Source: Geomicrobium sediminis
Lineage (GTDB): Bacteria > Bacillota > Bacilli > Bacillales > Marinococcaceae
DNA: 64,000 nucleotides
Assembly: GCF_016908595.1 (NCBI RefSeq)
Contig: NZ_JAFBEC010000006.1
Location: forward strand, 1 to 64,000
Direction of reading: 5' to 3'
Positions 8,885 through 17,312 of this stretch are shown in pieces (the stretch's first letter is position 1; each line of letters starts with the position of its first letter). The notes under the pieces were generated by a model. It ran no database searches and was not told the origin of the DNA. It saw only the letters and a list, made by a program, of their open reading frames with translations. The translations under genes were made by a program, and so were the position numbers.

Positions 8885-8899
8885 ATACGTATTACGTAT
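8885..8899. promoter_or_regulatory. Candidate LysR operator (T-N11-A palindrome)
   Basis: atacgtattacgtat is a perfect inverted repeat (6-bp arms, 3-nt centre) containing T-N11-A, the typical LysR-box geometry. It lies between the LysR gene and the M24/binding-protein operon, 18 nt before the regulator start. Confidence 0.6.
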
Positions 8900-8916
8900 G
8901 GAAAGAAGGATTAAAG

Positions 8917-9798
8917 ATGGAACTGCGTCATTTGCGTTACTTTATTGCTGTCGCTGAAGAGCTGCACTTTGGTAATGCTGCACAACGTTTGAACATTTCA
9001 CAACCGCCATTAAGTGCGCAAATCAAAGAGCTTGAACAGAACTTAAATGTCCAATTATTGGAACGAACGAATCGTTCTGTTGCCTTAACGGAAGCGGGTG
9101 AGTATTTGTATGAGCTCTCCGTACAGATGCTTGCTCGTCTTGAGAAGGAGACTGCAATTTTACAAGAAATTGACCGAGGCGAACGAGGGAAAATAGCGAT
9201 TGGTTTTGGAGGTTCGGTTGTTTTTCAAATTTTGCCACGGGTCTTAACGTTAATAAAAAAGCAATACCCGAAGCTCGAGATTCACGTGTCACAATTAACG
9301 ACAAAGCAGCAAATACAAGCGTTATTAACGGGAGACATTGATTTAGCGTTACTTGTACCGCCTGTAGGTGAAAAAGAGCTATCTACCCATCCGTTTTATG
9401 AAGAGAAGTTTATCGTCTGCTTACCTAAAAGTCATCCACTAGCCTCGTCGACTGGACCAATCGCTATGGAAGATGTATCTAATGAGCCTTTAATCATTAG
9501 TCCAAGAGAAGCGGGGGAAGGGTACTTTGAAGCGGTGCGATCTTTATATGTCAAATCGAATACGGTGATGAATATTGCACAATACTCAACTGAACAGCAA
9601 ACGATGGTTTCTCTTGTCGCCGCGGAGTTCGGCATTTCGTTTGTACCCGAATCAACATCACATATCCAACATCATAACGTTGTGTATAAAGAAATTGACG
9701 TTACCCACTATAAAGAAACCGTCCTAACATGGCATAAACATACGCAAACACCTCTCGTTCACGGAGTTGTTGAGTTGCTAAAAACATTCAAAGTTTAA
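8917..9798 (+). CDS. LysR family transcriptional regulator (BenM/CatM-like)
   Basis: A 293-aa LysR-type regulator. The winged-helix N-terminus MELRHLRYFIAVAEELHFG with ISQPPLSAQIKELEQNLN is the BenM/CatM/AlsR-like subgroup; the periplasmic-binding-like effector domain spans about 90-290, with IGFGGSVVFQILPRVL opening it. It is transcribed away from the M24 hydrolase and binding-protein genes, the usual layout for a LysR protein that activates its neighbour and represses itself; the T-N11-A palindrome in the gap supports this. The effector is unknown and is probably the substrate of the divergent pathway. Confidence 0.9.
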   Translation: MELRHLRYFIAVAEELHFGNAAQRLNISQPPLSAQIKELEQNLNVQLLERTNRSVALTEAGEYLYELSVQMLARLEKETAILQEIDRGERGKIAIGFGGSVVFQILPRVLTLIKKQYPKLEIHVSQLTTKQQIQALLTGDIDLALLVPPVGEKELSTHPFYEEKFIVCLPKSHPLASSTGPIAMEDVSNEPLIISPREAGEGYFEAVRSLYVKSNTVMNIAQYSTEQQTMVSLVAAEFGISFVPESTSHIQHHNVVYKEIDVTHYKETVLTWHKHTQTPLVHGVVELLKTFKV

Positions 9799-9860
9799 TT
9801 AACTTGGGCATGTTTCGTAACTGTCGTTTCGTGGAAAACAAGTATTAAGAGGTGATTTGA

Positions 9861-10034
9861 ATGAAAAATCGTAAACAAAACGATCCTATTCAATTCCAGA
9901 AAAATCGTCCTAAAGAAAGCGATGTTGAAGATAGCGAGTTTGAAGACCCTGTTCCGGTAGATGAAGTGTACCGTGAAGAGAAAGATCAAAAGAACAAAAA
10001 AGCATCAAAGTCATCTTCACGAACCGATCAATAG
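9861..10034 (+). CDS. Small, highly charged hypothetical protein (57 aa)
   Basis: A short gene with a good ribosome site (aagaggtg, 7 nt before the ATG) and its own terminator. The 57-aa product is nearly all charged or polar: a basic N-terminus, an acidic centre (DVEDSEFEDPVPVDEVYREE) and a Lys/Ser-rich tail. There is no membrane segment or cysteine. I do not recognise a family; the composition suggests an intrinsically disordered cytosolic protein. It lies 62 nt after the LysR gene. Confidence 0.6.
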   Translation: MKNRKQNDPIQFQKNRPKESDVEDSEFEDPVPVDEVYREEKDQKNKKASKSSSRTDQ

Positions 10035-10062
10035 ATTGGTAATCTTGAATCGTATACGGTGT

Positions 10063-10092
10063 AAGAAAGGCACTAGTGTGCCTTTCTTTTTT
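10063..10092 (+). terminator. Intrinsic terminator
   Basis: aagaaaggcac / gtgcctttctt forms an 11-bp stem with loop tagt, followed by T residues. It ends the small charged-protein gene and isolates the riboswitch unit downstream. Confidence 0.88.
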
Positions 10093-10157
10093 ATGCAATC
10101 AGTTTGTACACGGCAAACGGTTGTGTTTTAATAAAGTTAGAAAAGTTCATATCTTTC

Positions 10158-10244
10158 ACTAGGGGAGCCAACTGTAGGCTGAGAAAAGCAAAGCTTTGAC
10201 CCTTAGAACCTGATCTGGTTGATCCCAGCGTAGGGAAGTGAGTT
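10158..10244 (+). ncRNA. TPP riboswitch (THI element) 1
   Basis: The THI-box landmarks appear in order: actaggggagcc, a first variable arm, gctgaga, a second arm (gcaaagctttgac), cccttagaacctgatctgg and cagcgtagggaagtg. The element is followed by an intrinsic terminator at 10272-10306 and then the NMT1/ThiY-like gene, so it should attenuate transcription when thiamine pyrophosphate is bound. Confidence 0.95.
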
Positions 10245-10271
10245 GTTTTTACATAACCCGTTTACGTAAAC

Positions 10272-10306
10272 CCACTTCTTTCTTACGACAAGAAGTGGAT
10301 TTTTTT
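10272..10306 (+). terminator. Riboswitch-controlled terminator
   Basis: ccacttctt / aagaagtgg forms a 9-bp stem with a T-run. Its left arm (cacttc) can pair instead with the gaagtg at the 3' end of the TPP aptamer, giving the expected on/off switch. Confidence 0.85.
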
Positions 10307-10332
10307 ATTATTTAATAAGGGAGTAATGAAAA

Positions 10333-11253
10333 ATGCAAAAGATTTCAGTAGGGCTTGAATGGTTCATGAACCCAGATCACATTCCGTTAATGATTGGAAT
10401 GGAAAAAGGATGGTTTGCGAACGAAGGCATTGAGGTGACGATGATTGAACCAGAAGATCATTTCGATGCGATTGATGAAATTAAAGCAGGTAAGATGGAT
10501 ATTGCAATTACAGAACCATTACATCTTGTCGAAGACCGTGCAGCTGGCGAACCGGTGGTAGGTTTTGCACGATTTCTACATACCAATGGCGGTGTGATGT
10601 ATAACAAAGCAAAAGGGATTAATCGCCCAGTCGAGCTGATTGGAAAGAGAATTCAATACCCAGGTGCACCAGGGTTAGGTGGGCTTGCGATTGTTAAAAC
10701 GATGGTTGAACACGACGGCGGATCGTGTGAGTTGGAACAGTTTAAGCCCGTGAATAACGGCTTTTACCATACGGATGCATTAGCAGAAGATAAGGCTGAT
10801 GCTGCAACCTTAGTTTTTAGAAACTTTGAAGTGGCAGAAGCGAAGCATCGAGGACTGGATGTAGATTATTTTGCTTTAAAGGACTTTGGAGTTCCTGACT
10901 TTTGCCAGCTTATCTTTATTACATCCCCAGAGGTGTTCGAACGACAAAAACATGTGCTCGCGTCATTTATGAAAGTAATTAGAAAGTCAATTGATTATCT
11001 TTATGAGAACTCAGATGAAGCGAAAACCATTTATTATGCATTCACACAAGCTGATGAAAGCGATCCACTTAACCAGTCAATTATGAACGCAACCCTTCCG
11101 TGTTTTACGTACGACTTTTCGATGACAGAAGCGTATTATGATGATTTGCAAACGTGGTTGAAGAAGTCAGGAAAGATTGGTCAAGTGATTGAGCCTACCA
11201 ACTATTGGACAAATGAGCTGATTCATACTGTACATTCAGTTACAAACCGTTAG
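10333..11253 (+). CDS. NMT1/ThiY-like pyrimidine-binding protein lacking a signal peptide
   Basis: A 306-aa protein of the NMT1/THI5/ThiY fold, beginning MQKISVGLEWFMNPDHIPL. It aligns with thiamine-pyrimidine (HMP or formylaminopyrimidine) binding proteins: GMEKGWFANEGIEVTMIEP, the GKMDIAITEP segment and VDYFALKDFGVPDF. There is no signal peptide or lipobox; the ribosome site (aataaggga) just before the ATG makes a missed N-terminus unlikely. The eukaryotic THI5 suicide-enzyme landmarks are also absent: its PLP lysine position is not Lys and the CCCxC cluster is reduced to one Cys. The TPP riboswitch ties it to thiamine supply. No partner permease genes follow. Confidence 0.8.
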   Translation: MQKISVGLEWFMNPDHIPLMIGMEKGWFANEGIEVTMIEPEDHFDAIDEIKAGKMDIAITEPLHLVEDRAAGEPVVGFARFLHTNGGVMYNKAKGINRPVELIGKRIQYPGAPGLGGLAIVKTMVEHDGGSCELEQFKPVNNGFYHTDALAEDKADAATLVFRNFEVAEAKHRGLDVDYFALKDFGVPDFCQLIFITSPEVFERQKHVLASFMKVIRKSIDYLYENSDEAKTIYYAFTQADESDPLNQSIMNATLPCFTYDFSMTEAYYDDLQTWLKKSGKIGQVIEPTNYWTNELIHTVHSVTNR

Positions 11254-11261
11254 TTGATGGC

Positions 11262-11292
11262 AAAAAATCAGCACAACCCACAGGGTTGTGCT
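11262..11292 (-). terminator. Terminator of the acidic lipoprotein gene
   Basis: agcacaaccc / gggttgtgct forms a 10-bp stem with a 3-nt loop. On the minus strand it is followed by a run of T residues, so it mainly serves the convergent lipoprotein gene, though it may also slow the upstream plus-strand message. Confidence 0.75.
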
Positions 11293-11315
11293 CATTTGAT
11301 TTTAACTTTGTAATG

Positions 11316-12176
11316 TTATTGATCTTCGTCTAGATCATCTAGTGAATCTTCAAGTTCTTGTTCTAGGTGCTCATCTTGATCTCGGTCTTCAATTTCAACG
11401 TCTTCTGGTAGTACATCTTCAAGTTTGAAGAAAGCTTCATCATAGTCAATGCTCTCTTCAAATTCCAATACGTCTAATCCGATGCGGAACGGATTGTCTT
11501 CATGTTCATTATCCATCTTCACAATTTCGTACGTCTCCTGTTCAATCCAATAATGGCGAACTTCGACGTCATCGCTAAATGTAATGTGATAACTCATGAA
11601 ACCATTCACTTCTTCTTCACCGACTAGTTCTACTTCATATTCTTCAAGAAATTGCTCAAATTGATTTGCCATTGGATTTACGTCTGCAGGGTCCTCTTCA
11701 ATCTCAAATTGTTCAACGCGGTAAGCGACGTCATCACCTTCTGTGTAGAACAACGTATGTTCACTGTCTCCAGCTGTATATTCAGTCGGTTCTCCGTCGA
11801 CAATTGTTTCATTTCGAGTGCTAACGGTTCCGTCTTCATGACTGTAGGAGTACTCAATGAATTCCCGTTCTTCAGCTTCACCGTCTTCTTCTTCGGGAAT
11901 GTCTTCATCGACACTTGCGTCAATCCCCATCGTCATAACTGAGTGCATGGAAAAACTTTGACGCTCTTCTTCTGCAGCAATTGCGGCTTTGATAATTTCT
12001 TCTGCTGTTTGGTGATGATCCGAACTGTCTTCTGGTTCATCTGCGTCTGCGACTTCTTCATCGCTCTCAGTAATCGGATCGTCTAGTTGCTCGTCGTTAG
12101 TTCCTTCGTCTGTCGCACATGCCGCGAGAATCATCGCAGCACTCGTCATTCCAACTAGTGGATACATTTTCTTCAA
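11316..12176 (-). CDS. Very acidic lipoprotein, LolA/DUF6612-like fold
   Basis: A 286-aa lipoprotein with signal peptide and lipobox LAAC. After an Asp/Glu-rich linker, a domain from about residue 60 (AEEIIKAAIAAEEERQSFSM) resembles LolA/LppX-type or DUF6612 extracytoplasmic lipoproteins, ending in HYWIEQETYEIVKMDNE. The last 30 residues are almost entirely Asp and Glu. Such acidity outside the membrane is common in alkaliphilic and halophilic bacilli. The gene stands alone between terminators. I infer the fold from the pattern of short strands and do not know the function. Confidence 0.65.
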   Translation of the reverse strand: MKKMYPLVGMTSAAMILAACATDEGTNDEQLDDPITESDEEVADADEPEDSSDHHQTAEEIIKAAIAAEEERQSFSMHSVMTMGIDASVDEDIPEEEDGEAEEREFIEYSYSHEDGTVSTRNETIVDGEPTEYTAGDSEHTLFYTEGDDVAYRVEQFEIEEDPADVNPMANQFEQFLEEYEVELVGEEEVNGFMSYHITFSDDVEVRHYWIEQETYEIVKMDNEHEDNPFRIGLDVLEFEESIDYDEAFFKLEDVLPEDVEIEDRDQDEHLEQELEDSLDDLDEDQ

Positions 12177-12265
12177 GCTGACCGCTCCCTTTTCTCTTTA
12201 TCTATTACTTTGTATATGTACCCGGAAATTGCGAAGAACAATCTATATTTTGGTAATTATAGATC

Positions 12266-13225
12266 TTAAAGACCTAAGTGGTTCTTCCTTCGTTTTAATA
12301 ATGCTTGAGAAATGATTGCGAGTACGGGCAGTTCAATGAGTGGACCAATAATCAGTGCAAGAGCAATGAGGGGCTGCTCTGGAAATGCGGCTAACACAAT
12401 CGCAAGTGCCACTGGAGAGTTTCTTGCAATGATCGTCAAGTTTAAACTTGCGGTGTCCTCGTAGCGAAAACGAAGGATCTTCCCAGTAAGTAAGGAAATA
12501 AAAAAGTTAATCAGAAAGAACAGCAACAGCGGAAGAAGCAATAACCATAGTACTTCCAAGTTGTTCATTAAATAGGTGCCTTGTGAAGCGAACATTGCTA
12601 CAATCGCCAAGCATAGAAAGACGAGTTGAGCAGTGCTAAAGAAAGGTAGGATTTTTGATTGTAAGAGATTGGTTTTGTTACGAAAGATGAACCGCGTAAA
12701 TATAGCTAGAATGAATGGAAGAAACAGGACGAAAAATACACTTTCAAATAATGTCGGTAGGTGTACCATTTCCATCGTGCCAGCAAAGATCACTAAATAA
12801 AGTGGCAATAAGATGACTTGCAGTAGGAGGTTAATGGGTAACACAGATGTAGACAACTGCACGTTACCTTTTGCAATCGATGTGAAAATGAGATACCAGT
12901 CTGTACATGGTGTGACGAGTAACAAAATAAACCCTAGCCAAAGAGCAGGATGATCTGCTAAAAATAACGCACCTAACGACCAGGCAAGAATAGGTGTCCA
13001 TACGAAATTAAGAAACACACTTGATCCTAAAAACTTTCGGTGTTGAAAAGCACTCAGAAATCCTTTAATTGGAAGGGATAAGAACAGCCCATAAAGCATG
13101 GCAATCAAAAGAGGCAAGATGAACAGTTCTGCATGACGTTCGACCATCGCAATTTGACCGAGCAGTAGTCCAAGACCGATTGCAAGTATGATGAGAAGTG
13201 ATTGGTATTTTTCAATAACATTCAT
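12266..13225 (-). CDS. ACR3/bile-acid-symporter family permease (arsenite efflux-like)
   Basis: A 319-aa protein with about ten membrane segments, of the SBF/ACR3 superfamily. The key helix-4 segment VTPCTDWYLIFTSIAKGN carries the Cys conserved in ACR3 arsenite exporters, and ARNSPVALAIVLAAFP matches the broken helix of the second repeat. Members export arsenite or carry other organic anions with sodium or protons. There is no arsR or arsC beside it, so arsenic resistance is probable by family but not shown by context. It is the second minus-strand gene before a long intergenic region. Confidence 0.75.
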   Translation of the reverse strand: MNVIEKYQSLLIILAIGLGLLLGQIAMVERHAELFILPLLIAMLYGLFLSLPIKGFLSAFQHRKFLGSSVFLNFVWTPILAWSLGALFLADHPALWLGFILLLVTPCTDWYLIFTSIAKGNVQLSTSVLPINLLLQVILLPLYLVIFAGTMEMVHLPTLFESVFFVLFLPFILAIFTRFIFRNKTNLLQSKILPFFSTAQLVFLCLAIVAMFASQGTYLMNNLEVLWLLLLPLLLFFLINFFISLLTGKILRFRYEDTASLNLTIIARNSPVALAIVLAAFPEQPLIALALIIGPLIELPVLAIISQALLKRRKNHLGL

Positions 13226-13594
13226 AACGAAGACCCGCCTTAAAAATGAGTTCTACATTTACTATAACAAGCTGTCATGAGTCGTAACTACAAATAAATA
13301 GGTGTCATAATAGTAAAATAGATAATTTTACATGAAATTCGATAAAAAACCACGTTTTAGTTTCGGGGAATCTAGTAGGGGTTCATAGGACACAGAAATT
13401 TCCTTTTCCTATGAATTTCGATTCACGAAATATGCAAATGCCAAAAGAGAGACTGAAGAAAAAGTCATAAATATACAGAAATAAAAAAACTGTAGTTGTA
13501 GTTAGAAGATAATCAGTCTTTTGGATGTATAAAAACCCCTACGTAATAATGAATATACATGATACAATTATTAACGGTTGGTAACCATTTTTAG

Positions 13595-13628
13595 CTCCTC
13601 CATACATTTTCTGTATGGGGGATTTTTT
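13595..13628 (+). terminator. Terminator-like hairpin without an upstream plus-strand gene
   Basis: ctcctccatac / gtatgggggat folds with one mismatch and is followed by six T residues. No plus-strand gene precedes it, so it may end a small RNA or be an attenuator in a very long leader. Confidence 0.55.
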
Positions 13629-13756
13629 ATATCCTTGGATAAGTCAGTTACTAGAGATCAAAAGTAACGTAATCGTGAAGCGAATTATTATAAGAATCGG
13701 TTATAACTGTTTTTAATAAGACACTGCAATTGTTAGGTTTTATATGTTAATATATA

Positions 13757-13787
13757 ATATGGAAATCGGAGGTGGACCTTTCCATAT
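13757..13787. repeat. Inverted repeat
   Basis: atatggaaa (13757-13765) and tttccatat (13779-13787) form a perfect 9-bp inverted repeat, with the small palindrome ggtggacc in the spacer. It follows an AT-rich tatataatat stretch, so an operator or small-RNA hairpin is possible. Confidence 0.45.
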
Positions 13788-14106
13788 AAGTTCATGATTT
13801 ACATATGTTTAGTTTCTTCCTTAGGTATACACATATAAGATTAACAGTTGTTCGATGTTTCGGGAGTCGAAGTGATTGCATGCATAGGATGTATTCAGAT
13901 TCTAAATAGATACTATTAACAATTTCTGGATGCAAGGTGCAAGATACACCATTAGTACATAGGATTGTACACTTGTGAATGTCTATGAATAGGGGGAGTT
14001 ACGGGGCTAAGCATGTTGTAAGCAGGGGGCTTAACAACAGAGATTAACGAGGCGGGTCGATCGTGACCGGTCAATTTGTTATGAAAACAAAAAGGAGTCA
14101 ACGGCT

Positions 14107-14868
14107 ATGGCAGATGAGAAAAAACCTTCAGGTCTTACCCGAAGAGAGTTTATTAAGAACGGTAGCTTTGCAGTCGGTGGATTAATTGGTGGTGGTTTGA
14201 TTGGCGGGATGCTATTCAACAGCTCTTCAGATACGTCAACATCAACGAGCAATGGAGACCATAACCACGGGAATGGCAGCAATGATTACATGGAAGCGCG
14301 TATGTTCTTTAAGCGCCAAGAAGATTTTCGTGTATTAAGCGCAGCAGTCGAGCGAATCTTCCCAGAAGACGAAGTAGGACCAGGGGCAATTGCACTTTCT
14401 GTACCTTACTTTATTGATCGTCAACTCGCAGGATCATGGGGATTTAACGCACGTGAGTATATGGACGGTCCGTTTGAAGAAGGTGAAGATACTCAGGGAA
14501 CGCAGTCGGCGTTACTACGTCGTGATGCATTCTTACAAGGTGTACGCCTTATTCAAAAAGAAGCAAAAGCGAGTCATGATGGTGAAAACTACTTCGACCT
14601 TACTGAAGAACAACAAGATGCAATCTTAGAGAAGTTCGAAGCTGGTGACGTTGAAATGAACGGCATGTCTTCATCACAGTTCTTTAGCTTACTACGTGTG
14701 GCAACACTTCGTGGTGTGTACTCAGATCCAGTATACGGTGGAAACAAAAATATGGACGGCTGGAGAATGAAGAAGTACCCAGGTGGCCAAATGGCATATA
14801 TGGACATTATTGAAGACGAAGAATTCCACGATATGGAACCAATTAGCTTACACGAACATCACAACTAA
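14107..14868 (+). CDS. Gluconate 2-dehydrogenase subunit 3-like Tat protein
   Basis: A 253-aa small subunit of GMC-type membrane dehydrogenases. The twin-arginine signal LTRREFIKNG is followed by a Gly-rich hydrophobic stretch; the mature domain begins around residue 60 (FFKRQEDFRVLSAAVERIFPED), the hallmark of subunit 3. This subunit typically carries the Tat signal and takes the flavoprotein partner out of the cell with it. The partner GMC gene starts 18 nt downstream and a tatA gene follows, so the operon encodes both cargo and part of its export path. An aaaggag ribosome site precedes the ATG. Confidence 0.9.
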   Translation: MADEKKPSGLTRREFIKNGSFAVGGLIGGGLIGGMLFNSSSDTSTSTSNGDHNHGNGSNDYMEARMFFKRQEDFRVLSAAVERIFPEDEVGPGAIALSVPYFIDRQLAGSWGFNAREYMDGPFEEGEDTQGTQSALLRRDAFLQGVRLIQKEAKASHDGENYFDLTEEQQDAILEKFEAGDVEMNGMSSSQFFSLLRVATLRGVYSDPVYGGNKNMDGWRMKKYPGGQMAYMDIIEDEEFHDMEPISLHEHHN

Positions 14869-14886
14869 AAAAGGATTGAATAACTT

Positions 14887-16614
14887 ATGGCAATTGAATT
14901 ACCGAAAAAGCAAGCCGTTGTCGTCGGTGTCGGTTGGGCAGGCGGGATTGTTGCAGCTGAACTTGCAAAAGCAGGTATTGAAGTACTCGGACTAGAACGC
15001 GGTGCGGATCGAACTCCTGCAGACTTCATCATGCAAAAAGACGAAATGAAATATGCATTAGATCATGATTTAATGCAAGATCTTTCAAAGGAAACCGTTA
15101 GTTTCCGTAATGATAAAGATATGACTGCACTTCCAATGCGTCAAACAGGTTCATTCGTACTTGGTACTGACCTTGGTGGAGCAGGAATCCACTGGAACGG
15201 TCAAGCTCCTCGTTTCTTCCCTTATGACTTCGAAATCCGTACACATACGATTGATCGTTACGGTGAAGACAAAATTGAAGAAGGCATTACGTTACAAGAC
15301 TGGGGCATTACATACGATGAGCTCGAGCCTTATTATACAAAGTGGGAAAAAACAGCTGGAATCTCTGGTGAGCAAAATGAAATGACGCCTTGGATGTCAG
15401 AAGAGTATCCAACGCCGCCAATGAAAGAAACACCAGCAATTCGTCTATTCAAAGATGCTTCAGCTGAATTGGGGTTACACCCACATCAACGTCCATCTGC
15501 AAACCTTTCAGAGAATTATACGAACCCTGACGGTAAAACGATTTACCAATGTCAGTTCTGTTCATTCTGTGAGCGTTTCGGTTGTGACTATCAAGCAAAG
15601 TCAGACCCATTAATTACTGTAATTCCTACAGCGGTTGATACGGGCAACTTCGAGATCAAAACCCATGCGAACGTCCGTGAAGTTGCGCATGAAGACGGTA
15701 AAGCAGTCGGCGTTTATTATATTGATGGTAATGATGGACAACAGTATTATCAACCAGCAGATATGGTCATTCTTACGACGTACGTGTTAAACAACACTCG
15801 TCTTATGCTCCAATCAGGGATCGGTCAGCCATATGATCCAGAAACAGAAGAAGGTGTTGTAGGAAAGCACTACTGCTACCAAATCATGTCTGGTGCTCAA
15901 GGAATGTTTGAAGACAAGCAGTTCAACTTGTACGCTGGTGCGGGAGCTCTCGGTGGTGGAGTGGAAGATTATAATGGAGATAACTTTGACCATAGTGATC
16001 TTGACTTTATCCACGGTGGCGTATTGTCTCTCAACCAAACAGGAATTCGTCCAATTGAAACGAACCCAGTACCACCAGACACGAAGTCTTGGGGAAGTGA
16101 GTTCAAGAAAGCATCGACTCACTATTTCTACCGTACATTATCAATCGGAAGTCAAGGAGCGAGTATGCCGTATCGCTACAACTATTTAGACCTTGATCCA
16201 ACGTATACAGATGAGAATGGCGATCCACTACTTCGTATGACATATAACTTTACAGATCAAGATCGTAAGCTTGCTGCACACCAAGCGGAGCGTTCTGAAG
16301 AAATCATGAAGCAAATGGGTGCAGATATCGTTACACAAACGAACCAAGCAACAGGCGATTACAACATCGTTCCATATCAAACGACACATAACACAGGTGG
16401 AACGATCATGGGTGCTTCAAGTGAAACATCTGTTGTAAACAACTACTCTCAAGTATGGGATTGTGAAAACCTCTTCGTAGTTGGTGCTTCTACATTTACA
16501 CACAACGGTGGAAACAACCCAACACCGACAGTTGGTGCTTTAGCGTATCGAGCAGCTGAAGGAATGCTTGAGTACTTTGAAAACCCTGGTATCCTCGTTG
16601 AAGACGAAGATTAA
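14887..16614 (+). CDS. GMC oxidoreductase, flavoprotein subunit of sugar/alcohol dehydrogenase
   Basis: A 575-aa FAD-dependent GMC oxidoreductase like the large subunit of gluconate or fructose dehydrogenases. The FAD dinucleotide fold is GVGWAGGIVAAELAKAGIEV near residue 13; the C-terminus has HNTGGTIMGASSETSVVN and the catalytic-region FTHNGGNNPTPTVGALAYRA. It has no signal of its own and should be exported folded, piggyback on the Tat-signalled subunit 3. The usual cytochrome c subunit is missing, so electrons must pass to another membrane carrier. The substrate, a polyol or aldonic acid, is inferred from the family only. Confidence 0.9.
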   Translation: MAIELPKKQAVVVGVGWAGGIVAAELAKAGIEVLGLERGADRTPADFIMQKDEMKYALDHDLMQDLSKETVSFRNDKDMTALPMRQTGSFVLGTDLGGAGIHWNGQAPRFFPYDFEIRTHTIDRYGEDKIEEGITLQDWGITYDELEPYYTKWEKTAGISGEQNEMTPWMSEEYPTPPMKETPAIRLFKDASAELGLHPHQRPSANLSENYTNPDGKTIYQCQFCSFCERFGCDYQAKSDPLITVIPTAVDTGNFEIKTHANVREVAHEDGKAVGVYYIDGNDGQQYYQPADMVILTTYVLNNTRLMLQSGIGQPYDPETEEGVVGKHYCYQIMSGAQGMFEDKQFNLYAGAGALGGGVEDYNGDNFDHSDLDFIHGGVLSLNQTGIRPIETNPVPPDTKSWGSEFKKASTHYFYRTLSIGSQGASMPYRYNYLDLDPTYTDENGDPLLRMTYNFTDQDRKLAAHQAERSEEIMKQMGADIVTQTNQATGDYNIVPYQTTHNTGGTIMGASSETSVVNNYSQVWDCENLFVVGASTFTHNGGNNPTPTVGALAYRAAEGMLEYFENPGILVEDED

Positions 16615-16638
16615 TTGATTTAAAGGAGGGGAAATGAA

Positions 16639-16854
16639 ATGAGTCCACTTAACATTGGAATTCCTAGTCTTATTCTAATTCTTTTATTGGCATTGCTTAT
16701 TTTTGGACCCAAGAAATTGCCAGAGATTGGCGGCGCGTTTGGGAAAACCATTTCTGAATTCAAAAAGTCGACAAGCAAGCTCATGGATGATGACGTTGAT
16801 CCTAAAGAGACACAAAAAATTGCTGCAGATGAGCAAACTGATTCTAAAGCTTAA
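16639..16854 (+). CDS. tatA: TatA-family translocase subunit dedicated to the operon
   Basis: A 71-aa TatA/E-type protein: a short N-terminus, one membrane helix ([13 protein letters not shown]), the conserved hinge [14 protein letters not shown], an amphipathic helix and an acidic tail. A taaaggagg ribosome site precedes the ATG. It follows the GMC gene by 24 nt. Operon-borne TatA proteins next to large folded Tat cargo are known in Bacillus (tatAd beside phoD). No tatC is present here, so it must work with a TatC encoded elsewhere. Confidence 0.92.
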   Translation: MSPLNIGIPSLILILLLALLIFGPKKLPEIGGAFGKTISEFKKSTSKLMDDDVDPKETQKIAADEQTDSKA

Positions 16855-17312
16855 ACGTTTGTTTGGTTAAAATCGTTTAATAAATGAACGTTACAGGAAG
16901 ATTGTGCGGGTAGAGTAGAAACGTAAGTGTTCGCTTTACTCCGTGCAGTCTTTTTTTGTTTTATTAGCTGGTTTTTATGAATGGTTGCTTGTCAGTAAAG
17001 ATACGAGCTTTGATGTGGTATCATGTGTTGGTAGTTAATCGAGTTGTACGATTATTTGCTTTTATGTAGTATTCCTAATGGTTTCTTTAGTGAATCTATA
17101 AGAAATCTAATTGCATTCATAAAGAATGAAGTAATCCAACTCTATAAAAACGACAAATCATAGAAATGATTAAAATACCCCACACTAAAGGAAGACTCCG
17201 ATCTTTTTTCGAACGGATTCTGCCACCGTTTAGACGGGAAATACCTCTTTCTATGCAATACATAAGACGTTTTCGTGAGCGATTGTCATACTAAGAAGTT
17301 TAAAGGAGAACG
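16855..17312. other. Intergenic region, no gene seen
   Basis: About 460 nt. An imperfect stem (gggtagagtag with ctttactccg) followed by a long T-run near 16905-16960 probably ends the tatA message. The rest is AT-rich promoter-like sequence for the ABC/LytTR gene; I find no supported open frame. Confidence 0.5.

Larger units (their letters stand above)
13226..14106. other. 880-bp gene-free region with structured leader
   Basis: I find no convincing protein gene here. It holds a terminator-like hairpin (13595-13628), an inverted repeat at 13757-13787, and, just upstream of the GMC operon, several potential hairpins: gttgtaagc with gcttaacaac near 14017-14040, and ggtc/gacc around 14057-14070. 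This looks like a long regulated 5' leader for the dehydrogenase operon. Confidence 0.5.

Noticed and set aside
9023-9304. Long reverse-strand open frames inside the LysR, thiC, GGT and CoA-transferase genes
   Set aside because: They lie opposite well-supported genes, have no ribosome sites and show no recognisable domains.
13759-13797. 12-codon open frame at the inverted repeat
   Set aside because: No ribosome site and too short; the inverted repeat is the better description.
16977-17070. Short open frame in the intergenic region after tatA
   Set aside because: No ribosome site and no coding-like composition.
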